This document shows, piece by piece, positions 37,606-45,422 of a stretch of DNA of 64,000 bases. Where the stretch lies: the NCBI RefSeq assembly GCF_002797895.1, contig NZ_PGES01000001.1, positions 5,332,001 through 5,396,000 of the forward strand, in the 5' to 3' direction. The notes beneath the pieces were generated by a model, which was given only the letters and a program-made list of their open reading frames with translations, did not search any database and was not told the origin of the DNA. The stretch is from Janthinobacterium sp. 67 (GTDB lineage Bacteria > Pseudomonadota > Gammaproteobacteria > Burkholderiales > Burkholderiaceae_D). Numbering within the stretch: position 1 is the stretch's first letter; the number at the start of each line of letters is the position of its first letter. The position numbers were made by a program, and so were the translations under genes.

Positions 37606-38040
37606 ATGCACCATAAACGTTTGTTGACCGGCGCCGCCTGCTGCATTTTCCCGCTGTTCACGCAGGCTGCGGCGACCACCTCGCTCGCTTGCCCGACGAG
37701 CGTGCCTGCTACATCGATCAGCCTGGCTGCCGTACCGTCCGGCTGGACACCGTACATCGACGGCCCCCTTTATCTGAGTGCCGCAGCGCCGATCGATGGT
37801 GCACCGGAGCGCAGGGGGCAACTGGTGCCCAGCGGGGAGCGCAAGAGGAAAGGGAAAACGACGCTCAGCTACCGTCTGGATGGCCGCTATCCGGACGGCA
37901 AGTGGCTGCAATGCAGCTACGGCGTGCATGGTGAAGTAACGCTGTCGAGGAGACTGGACGACAGTGTCAGCGTTTGCGAATTCACCTACAGGAAAGGCAG
38001 CAAGGCCGGGCAGAACGAGATCGATATTGATTGTCGTTAA
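37606..38040 (+). CDS. STY0301-family secreted protein, probable immunity partner
   Basis: A 144-residue protein with a signal peptide (about 1-21) so it acts in the periplasm. The mature part contains the family-typical LACPTSVP start, WTPYIDGPLYLSAAAPIDGAP, a YPDGKWLQCSY segment and a final CEFTYRKG. STY0301-type proteins are found beside BPSL0067-type amidases. A periplasmic inhibitor protecting the cell from the upstream amidase is the likely role. Starts 10 bases after the preceding stop. Confidence 0.75.
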   Translation: MHHKRLLTGAACCIFPLFTQAAATTSLACPTSVPATSISLAAVPSGWTPYIDGPLYLSAAAPIDGAPERRGQLVPSGERKRKGKTTLSYRLDGRYPDGKWLQCSYGVHGEVTLSRRLDDSVSVCEFTYRKGSKAGQNEIDIDCR

Positions 38041-38085
38041 GTGATTTTGGTACCGGCCTATCGTTTGGTGCAGCTGCAGGCTTCC

Positions 38086-38363
38086 TCACGATTTACTGTC
38101 GAGTGTTTCAAGGTCGAGGTGCACCAATGCCCACATCCCTCCCGCATGCTCGGGATTTGCCTGCAGGGCTACAATCTTGCTTTGCGTGATTTCCATGGGC
38201 TCGCCCAATTCCAGCAATGTCTCGATGTGGCTGGTGATGGCGGTCAGGACGTTGCTGAGCGCGTCTTCCACGCTATCTCCCACGAGTGGACGCCTTGGAT
38301 GTCGGGGACGTTCACGCCGTACACGCTAGCGGTATCTTTGAAAATGGCAAGGGGGATATGCAT
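38086..38363 (-). pseudogene. Broken HicB-type antitoxin gene
   Basis: The ATG at 38363 with GGGAG upstream gives MHIPLAIFKDTASVYGVNVP then DIQGVHSW, a HicB start. The continuation GDSVEDALSNVLTAITSHIE is in another frame, so one base is missing near 38282, inside a G run. The product also ends early: after GGMWALVHLDLETLDSKS it stops where HicB normally continues into its DNA-binding C-terminus. No hicA toxin gene is beside it. This is an orphan, doubly damaged gene. Confidence 0.75.
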
Positions 38364-38572
38364 GGCTGCTCCCGGTGATTGAGTTGAGCGTGTATTTCAG
38401 CATAGTCAGTGCGATACACGAGTTAAAAATGCAAAAAAGTCGTGGAAGCGTTTTTTTGCACTCAATAGGCAACCCTACCAATCAGGGCTTGTGGCCATGC
38501 ATGTCGGCTTACGCGTTCCGCTAAGCCGACCTACAAAACAACGGAACCGCTGTCTGCCGGTAGCGCAGACGC

Positions 38573-38595
38573 AAAAAAGCCCGCCGAAGCGGGCT
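38573..38595 (-). terminator. Terminator after isocitrate lyase
   Basis: A 7-bp GC stem (38578-38584 with 38589-38595) with loop TTCG and a T run on the minus strand. Confidence 0.9.
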
Positions 38596-38622
38596 TCCTC
38601 ACTCTACAGTCAAGCCAAAAGC

Positions 38623-40203
38623 TCAGAACTGGTTCATGGTGTTGTCTTTGCCAGCCGCCTTCAGCGCCGCTTCGCCGCTGAAGTAATCCTTGTGATCGTC
38701 GCCGATGTCCGAGCCGGACATGTTTTGATGTTTCACGCAGGCGATGCCCTGGCGGATTTCCTTGCGCTGCACGCCGGCCACGTAGCCCAGCATGCCCTGG
38801 TCGCCGAAGTATTCCTTGGCCAGGTTGTCCGTCGACAAGGCTGCCGTGTGGTAGGTCGGCAGGGTGATCAGGTGGTGGAAGATGCCGGCTTCGCGGGCCG
38901 AGTCGGCCTGGAAGGTGCGGATCTTCTCGTCGGCGGCGATCGCCAGTTCCGTCTGGTCGTATTCCACGCTCATCAGCTGGCTGCGCTCATAGGCCGAGAC
39001 GTCCTTGCCTGCCGCTTTCATGCCGTCGAAGATTTGCTGGCGGAAGTTCAGGGTCCAGTTGAACGACGGGCTGTTGTTGTACACCAGCTTGGCGTTCGGG
39101 ATGACCTTGCGGATTTCGCTGACCATGCCGCCGATTTGCGCGATATGCGGTTTTTCCGTTTCGATCCACAGCAGGTCGGCGCCGTTTTGCAAGGAGGTGA
39201 TGCAGTCGAGCACGCAACGCTCTTCGCCGGAACCGGCGCGGAACTGGAACAGGTTGCTTGCAAGGCGTTTAGGACGCAGCAGCTTGCCTTCGCGCTTGAT
39301 GATGACGTCGCCATTGCCCAGCGCGTCGGCCGATACTTCTTCGCAGTCGAGGAAGGAGTTGTATTGGTCGCCCAGGTCGCCTGGTTCATTGGTGACGGCG
39401 ATCTGCTTGGTCAGGCCGGCGCCCAGCGAATCGGTGCGGGCGACGATGATGCCGTCGTCCACGCCCAGTTCCAGGAAGGCGTAGCGGATGGCGCGGATCT
39501 TGGCCAGGAAGTCTTCGTGTGGCACCGTGACCTTACCGTCCTGGTGGCCGCATTGTTTTTCGTCGGACACCTGGTTCTCGATCTGGATGCAGCAGGCGCC
39601 CGCTTCGATGAACTGTTTTGCCAGCAGGTAAGTTGCTTCGGCGTTGCCGAAACCGGCGTCGATGTCGGCGATGATGGGCACGACGTGGGTGACGTGGCCG
39701 TCGATCTTGGCCTGGATGGCTTGCTTCTCAGCACCTTGAGCCGCGTCCAGCTGGCGGAACAGGCCGCCCAGTTCGCGGGCATCGGCCTGGCGCAGGAAGG
39801 TGTAGAGTTCGCGGATCAAGCTGGAGACGGCGGTTTTTTCATGCATCGACTGGTCTGGCAGCGGGCCGAACTCGGAGCGCAGGGCGGCGACCATCCAGCC
39901 GGACAGGTAGAGGTAGCGGCGGTCGGTGCTGTTGAAGTGCTTCTTGATCGAGATCATCTTCTGTTGACCGATGAAACCGTGCCAGCAACCGAGCGATTGG
40001 GTGTACTTGGATGGGTCCGCATCGTAGGCGGCCATGTCGTTGCGCATGATCTTCGCCGTGTACTTGGCGATGTCCAGGCCCGTCTTGAATTTGTTCTGGG
40101 CGCGCATGCGGGCGGCGGACTCGGGATTGATGGCGTTCCAGGCGCTACCTTGTTGGTCTTTCAAACCGGCAACAGCCTTGATGTCGTCTTGATATTGGGA
40201 CAT
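38623..40203 (-). CDS. aceA: Isocitrate lyase
   Basis: A 526-residue glyoxylate-shunt enzyme splitting isocitrate into succinate and glyoxylate. The catalytic loop reads KQCGHQDGKVTVPHEDF, the longer-form variant of the KKCGH signature. Mg-binding and substrate residues occur in IADIDAGFGNAEATY and IIVARTDSLGAG, with NNSPSFNW later. The length fits the long ICL subclass found in Pseudomonas and betaproteobacteria. It stands alone (no malate synthase next to it). A perfect palindrome lies about 107 bases upstream and may be an operator. Confidence 0.95.
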   Translation of the reverse strand: MSQYQDDIKAVAGLKDQQGSAWNAINPESAARMRAQNKFKTGLDIAKYTAKIMRNDMAAYDADPSKYTQSLGCWHGFIGQQKMISIKKHFNSTDRRYLYLSGWMVAALRSEFGPLPDQSMHEKTAVSSLIRELYTFLRQADARELGGLFRQLDAAQGAEKQAIQAKIDGHVTHVVPIIADIDAGFGNAEATYLLAKQFIEAGACCIQIENQVSDEKQCGHQDGKVTVPHEDFLAKIRAIRYAFLELGVDDGIIVARTDSLGAGLTKQIAVTNEPGDLGDQYNSFLDCEEVSADALGNGDVIIKREGKLLRPKRLASNLFQFRAGSGEERCVLDCITSLQNGADLLWIETEKPHIAQIGGMVSEIRKVIPNAKLVYNNSPSFNWTLNFRQQIFDGMKAAGKDVSAYERSQLMSVEYDQTELAIAADEKIRTFQADSAREAGIFHHLITLPTYHTAALSTDNLAKEYFGDQGMLGYVAGVQRKEIRQGIACVKHQNMSGSDIGDDHKDYFSGEAALKAAGKDNTMNQF

Positions 40204-40309
40204 GTGTATCTCCTAAAGAAAAACTAAGTTTGAGAAAATCGTCGAGTGCGCCGCTGTGTCGATGCGAACTGCATGACTAAATAGTAGGCTTATCCGTGTC
40301 GATGTTCAA

Positions 40310-40323
40310 GTCTTATATAAGAC
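40310..40323 (-). promoter_or_regulatory. Palindromic operator candidate upstream of aceA
   Basis: GTCTTATATAAGAC is a perfect 14-base palindrome in an AT-rich region upstream of isocitrate lyase. Such motifs are typical of GntR-type sites controlling acetate or propionate metabolism; the regulator is not identified here. Confidence 0.55.
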
Positions 40324-40489
40324 ATATAACTTAAATTTATTCCTTGTTTTTCAATGGCTTAATTATGTATTTTCATGATATGAAATGAATTTTCAAAAAG
40401 TGAGAGGATTTGTGGCTGAGTCTGCTGTCTGAAGTTTCGCGATGTGAAACGCCTTTTCAGATTTTGGTGCAGCGCGACAAATCGGGGCC

Positions 40490-40514
40490 AAAAAAAAGCC
40501 ACCCGAAGGTGGCT
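40490..40514 (-). terminator. Terminator after MFS transporter gene
   Basis: A 7-bp stem (40497-40503 with 40508-40514), loop TTCG, and a seven-T run on the minus strand. Confidence 0.9.
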
Positions 40515-40533
40515 TGACCGGCAGGCGGCTGAT

Positions 40534-41838
40534 CTAACGTCCCACGGTCTGTCGCTGATCCTTGATGAACAGCGCCGTCAGCATGCCCACCACGCACACG
40601 CCGATCACATAATAGGCGGGGCCCAGCACGTTGTTTTTCAGCATCAGGGTCACGACCACGGGCGTCAGGCCACCGAAAATCGCGTACGACAAGTTATAGG
40701 AAAACGACAGCCCGGAGAAGCGTACCTGGGCCGGGAACGCTTGCACCAGCACGTAGGGCACGGCGCCGACGACGCCGACGAACAGGCCCGTCATCGCGTA
40801 CAGGGGCAGCAGCAGGTCGGGGCGGCTGCCGACGGTGGTGTAGAAGATATACGTACTGATGGCCAGCAGCACGGAGCCGACGAAGATCACGCGCTTGCCG
40901 CCCAGGCGGTCGGCCAGCATGCCGGCGATGATGCAGCCGAAAGCCAGGCACAGCGTCGCCACGGTATTGGCGACCAGGGTGGTGCGCGGCGCGATGTGGT
41001 GGATCTTTTGCAGCAGGGCAGGCGTCATCAAAATGACGACGACGATGCCGGCCGACAGCATCCAGGTCAGCAGCATCGATACGACGACGGCGCCGCGGTG
41101 GCTGCGCAGCACGGATTTCAAGGGCATTTCCGTGGCCAGGGCCTTGCGCTGCTGCATTTCCGCAAACACCGGCGTTTCATGCAGCCAGCGGCGCAGATAC
41201 ATGGCGCCGAAGCCGAAGATGCCGCCCAGCAGGAATGGATAGCGCCAGGCGCCATCGGTGATTTCTGCCGGCGTGTAGACGGTGTTCAAGCCCGTCGCGA
41301 CGAGCGAGCCGAGCAGGATGCCGACCGTCAGGCCGGCCGTCAGCACGCCGCAGGCAAAGCCCGTGTAGCGGCTCGGCACGTGTTCGGACACAAACACCCA
41401 GGCGCCCGGCACTTCGCCGCCCACGGCCGCGCCCTGGAAGATGCGCATCAAGAGCAACAGCAGCGGGGCGGCCAGGCCGATGGTGGCATACGTTGGCAGC
41501 AGGCCGATCAGCAATGTCGGCACGGCCATCATCAGGATGGAGAGAGTAAACATGCGCTTTCGGCCCAGCAAGTCGCCGAAGTGGGCCATGACGATGCCGC
41601 CCAGCGGACGCACGACGTAGCCGGCGGCAAAGATGCCGAAGGTTTGCAGCAAGCGCAGCCATTCCGGCATTTCCGGCGGGAAGAACAACTGGCCGATGGC
41701 GTTGGCAAAGAAGACGAAGATGATGAAGTCGTAGAATTCCAGCGCGCCACCCAAGGCGGCCAGCGACAGGGTTTTGTAGTCTTGTTGGGTGAGGGGACGG
41801 CTAGCGGCGTTGATTGCGGCGGTGTTGGAAGTAGGCAT
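40534..41838 (-). CDS. MFS transporter, metabolite:H+ symporter type
   Basis: A 434-residue inner-membrane transporter with twelve predicted helices. The signature GALEFYDFIIFVFFANAIG in helix 1, RPLGGIVMAHFGDLLGRKRM in loop 2-3 and the later GMLADRLGGKRV fit the MHS (ProP/KgtP-like) branch. Substrates in this group are organic acids or betaines; the sequence does not decide which. It is transcribed alone, with a terminator of its own. Confidence 0.88.
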   Translation of the reverse strand: MPTSNTAAINAASRPLTQQDYKTLSLAALGGALEFYDFIIFVFFANAIGQLFFPPEMPEWLRLLQTFGIFAAGYVVRPLGGIVMAHFGDLLGRKRMFTLSILMMAVPTLLIGLLPTYATIGLAAPLLLLLMRIFQGAAVGGEVPGAWVFVSEHVPSRYTGFACGVLTAGLTVGILLGSLVATGLNTVYTPAEITDGAWRYPFLLGGIFGFGAMYLRRWLHETPVFAEMQQRKALATEMPLKSVLRSHRGAVVVSMLLTWMLSAGIVVVILMTPALLQKIHHIAPRTTLVANTVATLCLAFGCIIAGMLADRLGGKRVIFVGSVLLAISTYIFYTTVGSRPDLLLPLYAMTGLFVGVVGAVPYVLVQAFPAQVRFSGLSFSYNLSYAIFGGLTPVVVTLMLKNNVLGPAYYVIGVCVVGMLTALFIKDQRQTVGR

Positions 41839-41945
41839 GTGTCTCGTTCTTGTGTGTTATCGGAGATTGCCAGAGCTAGCATACGCATTTCCGTCGCGTG
41901 AGTAAATGCGGCACGTAGGGGGAGCAGCCTCAGCTGTGCTTAATA

Positions 41946-41968
41946 CAACGCCGCTATCATCGGCGTTG
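41946..41968 (+). other. Hairpin in the leader of the SDR gene
   Basis: CAACGCCG and its complement, 8-bp stem with a 7-base loop, ends 22 bases before the start codon. It could be an operator or leader structure. Confidence 0.4.
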
Positions 41969-41990
41969 ACTTCATTGGAAAGGACACAGT

Positions 41991-42707
41991 ATGCACATCA
42001 TGATCGTGGGCGCCAGCCGGGGCTTGGGACGCGCGCTGGTGGACGGTTTGCTCGCGGACGGACATGCCGTCATCGGCGTATCGCGCCAGCAACCCGCCGA
42101 CTTGCCTGCCGGCCAGGGCACGCAGCTGCAATGGATCGCAGCGGACCTGGCGGTACCCGCCGAGGCCGTCGAACGCATCGCGCGCGAAGCGCCTGCCGCG
42201 CTGGACGCCGTGATCTACAACCTCGGAGTGTGGGAAGAAAAGGCCTTCAGCGACGAGTATGCTTTCTTGGGCGATGCGGACGACGCCATCGTCGACATGG
42301 TCAATACCAACATCACGGCGACGATATTGCTGCTCAAGCGTCTGGTGCCCCGCTTGCTGACCAGCAGCAAGCCGCAGCTGATACTCACGGGCTCCACGTC
42401 AGGCCTGCGCCAGAGCGGCCGCCCGGAAGTGACGTTCAGCGCGTCTAAATTCGCGCTGAACGGCATCGCCGACGCCTTGCGCGAAGGTTTCCGCGAACAG
42501 GGACTGGCCGTGACGGCGTTGCAGCTGGGCTATTTGAATACCTATGATGGCTTGGCAGTGCCGCTGGCGGACGCTGCCGCGCGGGGTGAAGGCGAGCTGA
42601 TTCCCGTGCATGACGTCGTCGCCGTTGTGCGCATGCTGCTGAGTTTATCGAATGCCTCGTTTGTGCGCGAACTGGTGATGCCGGCGCTGCACGACGAGCG
42701 CTTTTAG
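41991..42707 (+). CDS. SDR-family protein with atypical active site
   Basis: A 238-residue Rossmann-fold protein. The nucleotide-binding GASRGLGRAL (7-16) and a YNLGVW strand in place of NAG are seen. The catalytic Ser lies in ILTGSTSGLR. The usual Y-x-x-x-K is replaced by F-S-A-S-K (TFSASKFALNGIADALREGF), so the catalytic Tyr is missing while the Lys is kept. It may be a nucleotide-binding, non-catalytic or altered-mechanism member. AGGA lies upstream of the ATG. Confidence 0.85.
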   Translation: MHIMIVGASRGLGRALVDGLLADGHAVIGVSRQQPADLPAGQGTQLQWIAADLAVPAEAVERIAREAPAALDAVIYNLGVWEEKAFSDEYAFLGDADDAIVDMVNTNITATILLLKRLVPRLLTSSKPQLILTGSTSGLRQSGRPEVTFSASKFALNGIADALREGFREQGLAVTALQLGYLNTYDGLAVPLADAAARGEGELIPVHDVVAVVRMLLSLSNASFVRELVMPALHDERF

Positions 42708-42989
42708 GCTTTTCGCCGGAAACAGTGCCCTGGCTTGCCGCAGGTTGGCGGGCGTGGCGAGCAGGGGCAGCGCTTGCCGCGTCAGCCGGCACGCGGCTTC
42801 CTGCGCCTGGGTACGCGTGAATTCCACCTGCCGCGCCAGGGTGTGCATGTCGGGCGCCAGGCGCGCGTCGAGCAGGTTTTGCGCATCGAAACCCAGTGCC
42901 TGGGCGCGTTCTTGGCTTTTAGTTAACAGCATCGTCAGGGAGCGCGGCATCTGTGCAAAGCAGGCGATGGTGATGGCGTAGACCGACAT
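42645..42989 (-). pseudogene. Truncated DUF1993-type gene
   Basis: The first 67 or so residues (MSVYAITIACFAQMPRSLTM ... LDARLAPDMHTLARQVEF) match the start of DUF1993 proteins, which are about 170 residues long. After that the family pattern is lost and the frame runs into the antisense 3' end of the SDR gene, stopping at 114 residues. A 3' deletion is the simplest explanation. Confidence 0.6.
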
Positions 42990-43123
42990 GGATTTTCTCA
43001 GGTAAAGGGGCGAGAGCGATGCCGGCAGTATGCCCGGCCCAGCCGCGTTTCAGCGTGCCGCTTGAACATGCTACAGTCCGCCTTTGCCGCCGGCATGGAG
43101 CGGCTTTGCCTGGATCAAGATTG

Positions 43124-43546
43124 ATGCCCACCTGGACTTCCCCGCCGCAACTCGTCGCCCTGGCCGCCTTCTATGCGCAGGCGCAAGCCCATCCTGAAAC
43201 AATCAGTGACGCTGCCTTCCTGGACAAGGTGAAAAACGCCCACTGGCCCACCAATTGCTGGAGCTATGTGGAAGCGTCGTTCGCCATCATCGCACCCGCC
43301 TGCCTGCTGCGTCCGCATTTGACTGCCGAGCTGATCGCCATGCCCATCGACGCCATGGTCGCTGGTGGCCTGGACGATGCGGGGCAAGTCATCGCAATCG
43401 GCCTGGCCTGCGCCACGCGCGACGCGCCGTATGTGGCGGTGAGCGAGGAGGGCAGGCGCTGGCTGATGCAGGTATGGCCGGGACTGGGCGAACTGGCCGA
43501 GGCGGTATTCCAGGCCAGACTGCAAGCGGCGCTGGAAGAGGACTAA
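43124..43546 (+). CDS. Hypothetical protein
   Basis: A 140-residue soluble helical protein starting MPTWTSPPQLVALAAFYAQA. I recognise no characterised family. It has a central WPTNCWSYVEASFAIIAPAC segment and ends in an acidic ALEED. Codon use is native. It lies 70 bases before the MarR-type gene but a clear operator-like palindrome between them suggests separate control. Confidence 0.65.
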   Translation: MPTWTSPPQLVALAAFYAQAQAHPETISDAAFLDKVKNAHWPTNCWSYVEASFAIIAPACLLRPHLTAELIAMPIDAMVAGGLDDAGQVIAIGLACATRDAPYVAVSEEGRRWLMQVWPGLGELAEAVFQARLQAALEED

Positions 43547-43576
43547 GCCAGCGCTTGACCTGCAAGACAGGTTTAC

Positions 43577-43593
43577 GTTACGGTATACGTAAC
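43577..43593 (+). promoter_or_regulatory. Palindromic operator candidate before the MarR-GNAT gene
   Basis: GTTACG, five bases, CGTAAC: a perfect 17-base interrupted palindrome 24 bases before the start codon. It is of the size bound by MarR dimers and suggests autoregulation. Confidence 0.6.
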
Positions 43594-43616
43594 TACTTAC
43601 ATATATCTTGCTAATC

Positions 43617-44573
43617 ATGTCCTCCACTCTGCAAACCTACGGCTCCCTGATGCTGGCCAGCCGCCTGCGCCGTCTTTCCGATCAACTGTATGCCGGTGTC
43701 GATACCAGTTATGTGGCCGCCGGCGTCGAACTGACGTCACGCTGTTTCCCCTTGTTATTGCTGTTGCGCGACAACGGCCCCACGTCGATCACGGCCCTGG
43801 CCGCGCAGATCGGGCAGACGCATCCGGTGGTGGTGCAGCTGGGACGCAAGCTGCTCGATGCCGGCGTGGTGGCGGAGATGCCGGACGCCAAGGACGAGCG
43901 CCGCCGCCTGCTGGCGCTGTCCGATGCCGGGCTAGCCTTGTTGCGCGACATGGCGCCGCTGTGGGACGACGTGCGCGCGGCCGTCGATGCCGTGTTCGAA
44001 CAGGGCACGCCGCAGCTGATGGCCAGCCTGGACCGGGCCGAAGCACGCTTGCAGGCGCAAGGCTTTGGAGAGACCATCGCCGCTTGCCGGCGCCAGCGCG
44101 AGCGGGCCGCCGTGGAAATCATCGATTACGCCCCCGATTATGCGCCCGATTTCAAGCGCCTGAATATCGCCTGGCTGGAACGCTATTTCTATGTCGAGGC
44201 ACTCGATGACAAGGTGCTGTCCGATCCGCAAAGTTCTATTCTCGACGCTGGCGGGCAGATTTTCCTCGCGCGCCTGGACGGCAAGATCGTTGGAACGTGC
44301 GCCCTGATCCGCGCCGGCGATGGCAGCATCGAGTTGTCGAAGATGGCCGTCACGCCCGAATGCCAGGGTCTGGGCATCGCGCGCCGGCTGATCGAACGGG
44401 CTTTCGACGCCTTCGAGGCCAGCGGCGCGCAACTGCTGTTCCTGGAATCGAACAGCAAGCTGGCGCCCGCCATCCGCCTGTATGAAAGCAGCGGTTTTAC
44501 CCACGTGGCGCGGCCGGCCGGCGACGCCCATTACCAGCGCGCCGATGTCTACATGGAGTGGCAGGGCAGGTAG
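43617..44573 (+). CDS. MarR-type regulator fused to a GNAT acetyltransferase
   Basis: A 318-residue two-domain protein. Residues about 10-145 form a MarR winged helix-turn-helix (SITALAAQIGQTHPVVVQLG then RKLLDAGVV, and DAKDERRRLLALSDAG as the wing). Residues about 165-315 form a GNAT domain, with the acetyl-CoA loop in VTPECQGLGIARRLIERAF and the family-typical LESNSKLAPAIRLYESSGF. Such fusions exist in many bacteria; the acetyl acceptor is unknown. ATG at 43617 is the natural start. Confidence 0.9.
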   Translation: MSSTLQTYGSLMLASRLRRLSDQLYAGVDTSYVAAGVELTSRCFPLLLLLRDNGPTSITALAAQIGQTHPVVVQLGRKLLDAGVVAEMPDAKDERRRLLALSDAGLALLRDMAPLWDDVRAAVDAVFEQGTPQLMASLDRAEARLQAQGFGETIAACRRQRERAAVEIIDYAPDYAPDFKRLNIAWLERYFYVEALDDKVLSDPQSSILDAGGQIFLARLDGKIVGTCALIRAGDGSIELSKMAVTPECQGLGIARRLIERAFDAFEASGAQLLFLESNSKLAPAIRLYESSGFTHVARPAGDAHYQRADVYMEWQGR

Positions 44574-44629
44574 CACATTTGAACGCACCCATCGGCCGTC
44601 TCCCGCGTTACAATACGCGCACCCATAAC

Positions 44630-44643
44630 GGAACCACGGTTCC
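44630..44643 (+). promoter_or_regulatory. Palindrome in the tetR leader
   Basis: GGAACCACGGTTCC, a 6-2-6 palindrome 24 bases before the TetR gene start. Candidate autoregulatory operator. Confidence 0.55.
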
Positions 44644-44667
44644 ACTATCGAGAGACGCCGACGCCGC

Positions 44668-45306
44668 ATGCCTTCCTTTCCGATGCCCTTCCCGCAGATG
44701 ATCGTTCCCCCTGAGCCCACCCAGGCGCGCAGCAAGCAGGCGTTCGAGCGCCTGCTGCAGGTCGGTGAACAGTTACTGGCGGAAAACCGTTTCGATGAAA
44801 TCGGCGTGGCCGACCTGGCCAAGCTGGCGGAAACCTCGGTGGGCACGTTTTACCGTTTATTGGGCGACAAGGACACCTTGAGCCGTTTGTTGCTGCAGCG
44901 CTTTTTTTCCGACATGGTGGAAAAGGTCGAGACGCTGACGGAGCTGCGCCAGTGGGAAGGGCGCAGCCTGGAAGAGTTCATCCGCGCCATGGTGGCCATG
45001 TTCGTGGCCGTGAATGGTGGGCGCAGCGGCGTCTTGCGCGCCTTGATCACGCGCGCGTCGCAGGATGCGCAATTTCGCGACAGGGTGCATCAGATCAATC
45101 ATTTGATCTCGCAACGCACGGTGGCCGTGCTGGCCAGCAAGTCGTCGAGCATCCGCCACCCGAACCCGACACAGGCGATGATGGTGGTGCCGCCCGTGCT
45201 GCTGGGCATCCTGAACCAGCACACCCTGACGGGCTCGCTGTCCTTTTTGTCAGGCGCGGCGCTCGAGGATGAACTGGTGCGTGTTGCTTTAAATTACCTG
45301 ACTTGA
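44668..45306 (+). CDS. TetR/AcrR-family transcriptional regulator
   Basis: A 212-residue regulator. The N-terminal helix-turn-helix (about 20-65) reads TQARSKQAFERLLQVGEQLL, then FDEIGVADLAKLAETSVGTF and YRLLGDKDTL. The C-terminal ligand domain is helical and not assignable to a ligand. It precedes an alpha/beta-hydrolase gene whose promoter holds a palindrome between its -35 and -10, a likely target. Confidence 0.9.
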   Translation: MPSFPMPFPQMIVPPEPTQARSKQAFERLLQVGEQLLAENRFDEIGVADLAKLAETSVGTFYRLLGDKDTLSRLLLQRFFSDMVEKVETLTELRQWEGRSLEEFIRAMVAMFVAVNGGRSGVLRALITRASQDAQFRDRVHQINHLISQRTVAVLASKSSSIRHPNPTQAMMVVPPVLLGILNQHTLTGSLSFLSGAALEDELVRVALNYLT

Positions 45307-45324
45307 ACTATTTAGCGATTTAAC

Positions 45325-45353
45325 TTGAAATCGGAATTCGGATTCCGTATTAT
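45325..45353 (+). promoter_or_regulatory. Promoter with embedded operator before the hydrolase gene
   Basis: TTGAAA (45325-45330) and TATTAT (45348-45353) are 17 bases apart. The spacer holds CGGAAT-TCGG-ATTCCG (45332-45347), a perfect palindrome that would occlude RNA polymerase when bound. The upstream TetR protein is the obvious candidate. Confidence 0.7.
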
Positions 45354-45422
45354 GTTTTCCAACAGCGGGAAAACATATTCCTGCACCTGAACACAAAGCA
45401 TGTTCAACAGCAAGGAGACAGA

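Larger units (their letters stand above)
40204..40533. other. Promoter region of aceA and end of the transporter gene
   Basis: An AT-rich 330-base gap. It holds the aceA palindrome and the terminator of the transporter gene, both listed separately, and no gene. Confidence 0.5.
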
